Shown one piece after another: positions 35,250 through 36,007 of a stretch of DNA of 36,007 bases. Numbering within the stretch: position 1 is the first letter of the stretch; each line of letters starts with the position of its first letter. The position numbers and the translations under genes are program-made. The notes below the pieces were generated by a model, which worked only from the letters and a program-made list of their open reading frames with translations, had not been told where the DNA came from and made no database searches. The DNA lies in NCBI GenBank assembly GCA_028873525.1, contig JAGWIM010000010.1, positions 1 to 36,007 of the forward strand, in the 5' to 3' direction. The DNA is from Pseudomonadota bacterium. GTDB lineage: Bacteria; Pseudomonadota; Alphaproteobacteria; Rickettsiales; SXRF01.

Positions 35250-36007
35250 TCATGCTATAGGGCAGGATTATGAGGATTTTGTTGAGACCGTTTACAAAGC
35301 GATCTTAGAAGCCGAACGGCGCCAAGGAAAAACTGCGCCGGTGACTATTGAACGGAATAAAATCATTACCTCAAAAAGCGGAACGCCAGCAGAGATAGAT
35401 ATTTATTGGGAATATCAGGTGGCGGGAATCACGCATAGGGTGGCGATTGAGTGCAAAAATTATAATAAAAATATCGATATCCCAAGGGTACGCGATTTTG
35501 CTAGGAAAATTGAACATCTCAGCGGCCTCAAAGGCCTGATGGTTACGAAAAAGGGATTTTCAGAAAATGCCATAGCCGAAGCGTCAGCGGATAATATCGA
35601 CCTTCTCATTATTCGTGAGCAAAGAGATCAGGATTGGGATGGTCGTATAAAGCAAGTCAACGTGCGGATACATATACTCTCCGCCTCTAGAACGATTAAA
35701 ATTATTCCCACATTTAATAAAAGCTGGATGCTAAATAATGGCTTCAAAGAGGGTGATTTAATTAACTATAGCACCACAAATGAGTTGATCATTATTGAGG
35801 ATGCAGCGTCAGCATTCAAACACACTCTACGCCAGTTAGAACAAAGTGATTTCTTTGAACAAAAAGAGCCAGGAACTCATGTATGGCAGAAGCAATTTCA
35901 AGATGGGTGGATATCCTTCGATCAAATAAAATTAAAGTTAGATTCAATCGCGGTTGAATACAACAAACCGAATATAATGCAGCAAGAAGTAAATGTTAAT
36001 TTTGAAC
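35242..36007 (+). CDS. Mrr-like PD-(D/E)XK restriction endonuclease (truncated by window end)
   Basis: Own translation: MNNHAIGQDYEDFVETVYKAILEAERRQGKTAPVTIERNKIITSKSGTPAEIDIYWEYQVAGITHRVAIECKNYNKNIDIPRVRDFARKIEHLSGLKGLMVTKKGFSENAIAEA; starts 8 nt inside methyltransferase ORF. Confidence 0.88.
   Translation, partial: MNNHAIGQDYEDFVETVYKAILEAERRQGKTAPVTIERNKIITSKSGTPAEIDIYWEYQVAGITHRVAIECKNYNKNIDIPRVRDFARKIEHLSGLKGLMVTKKGFSENAIAEASADNIDLLIIREQRDQDWDGRIKQVNVRIHILSASRTIKIIPTFNKSWMLNNGFKEGDLINYSTTNELIIIEDAASAFKHTLRQLEQSDFFEQKEPGTHVWQKQFQDGWISFDQIKLKLDSIAVEYNKPNIMQQEVNVNFE

Larger units (their letters stand above)
21104..36007. mobile_element. Integrative element at tRNA-Pro; right end not in window
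   Basis: Large serine recombinase abutting the tRNA, two serine-recombinase modules, phage/plasmid-type replication and regulatory genes, R-M cargo; no relaxase or structural phage genes seen. Confidence 0.75.

Noticed and set aside
21104-36007. Complete prophage or conjugative element
   Set aside because: No capsid, terminase, portal, relaxase or type IV secretion genes visible; the right end is outside the window.

Overview
This 36 kb window looks alphaproteobacterial. No searches were run; all calls come from reading the sequence and the supplied translations. From 1 to about 21.0 kb it is a GC-rich chromosomal backbone: GIY-YIG protein, PdhA, COQ9, RNase D-like, 2OG-Fe(II) oxygenase, EVE, SapC, tRNA-Leu(CAG), NDUFA9-like SDR, GltD, a small secreted protein, GltB, GST, Kir-type K+ channel, QueG, glutaredoxin and a sensor histidine kinase. 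The backbone carries an AT-richer three-gene islet (TIGR04255-like plus two unknowns) abutting tRNA-Leu. From tRNA-Pro(CGG) at 21039-21115 to the window end is a mobile element. It has a large serine recombinase whose stop codon lies inside the tRNA, a replication/regulatory block, Fic, a resolvase domain with a Ser-to-Ala active site, a second large serine recombinase in an operon with two ParB/RepB-like genes and no ParA, a strongly structured intergenic region, and a restriction-modification pair (MmeI-like methyltransferase plus an Mrr-like nuclease truncated by the window end). The most unusual signals are: (1) several families of palindromic repeats inserted in-frame into gltB, queG and an EVE copy, and also supplying stop codons of three genes; (2) a 10-bp-phased repeat array next to a pyrimidine tract inside the replication gene, resembling a lambda-O-type intragenic origin; (3) the recombinase-ParB-ParB module followed by a chain of four contiguous hairpins; (4) an HTH domain fused in-frame to PdhA with an internal Shine-Dalgarno/ATG.
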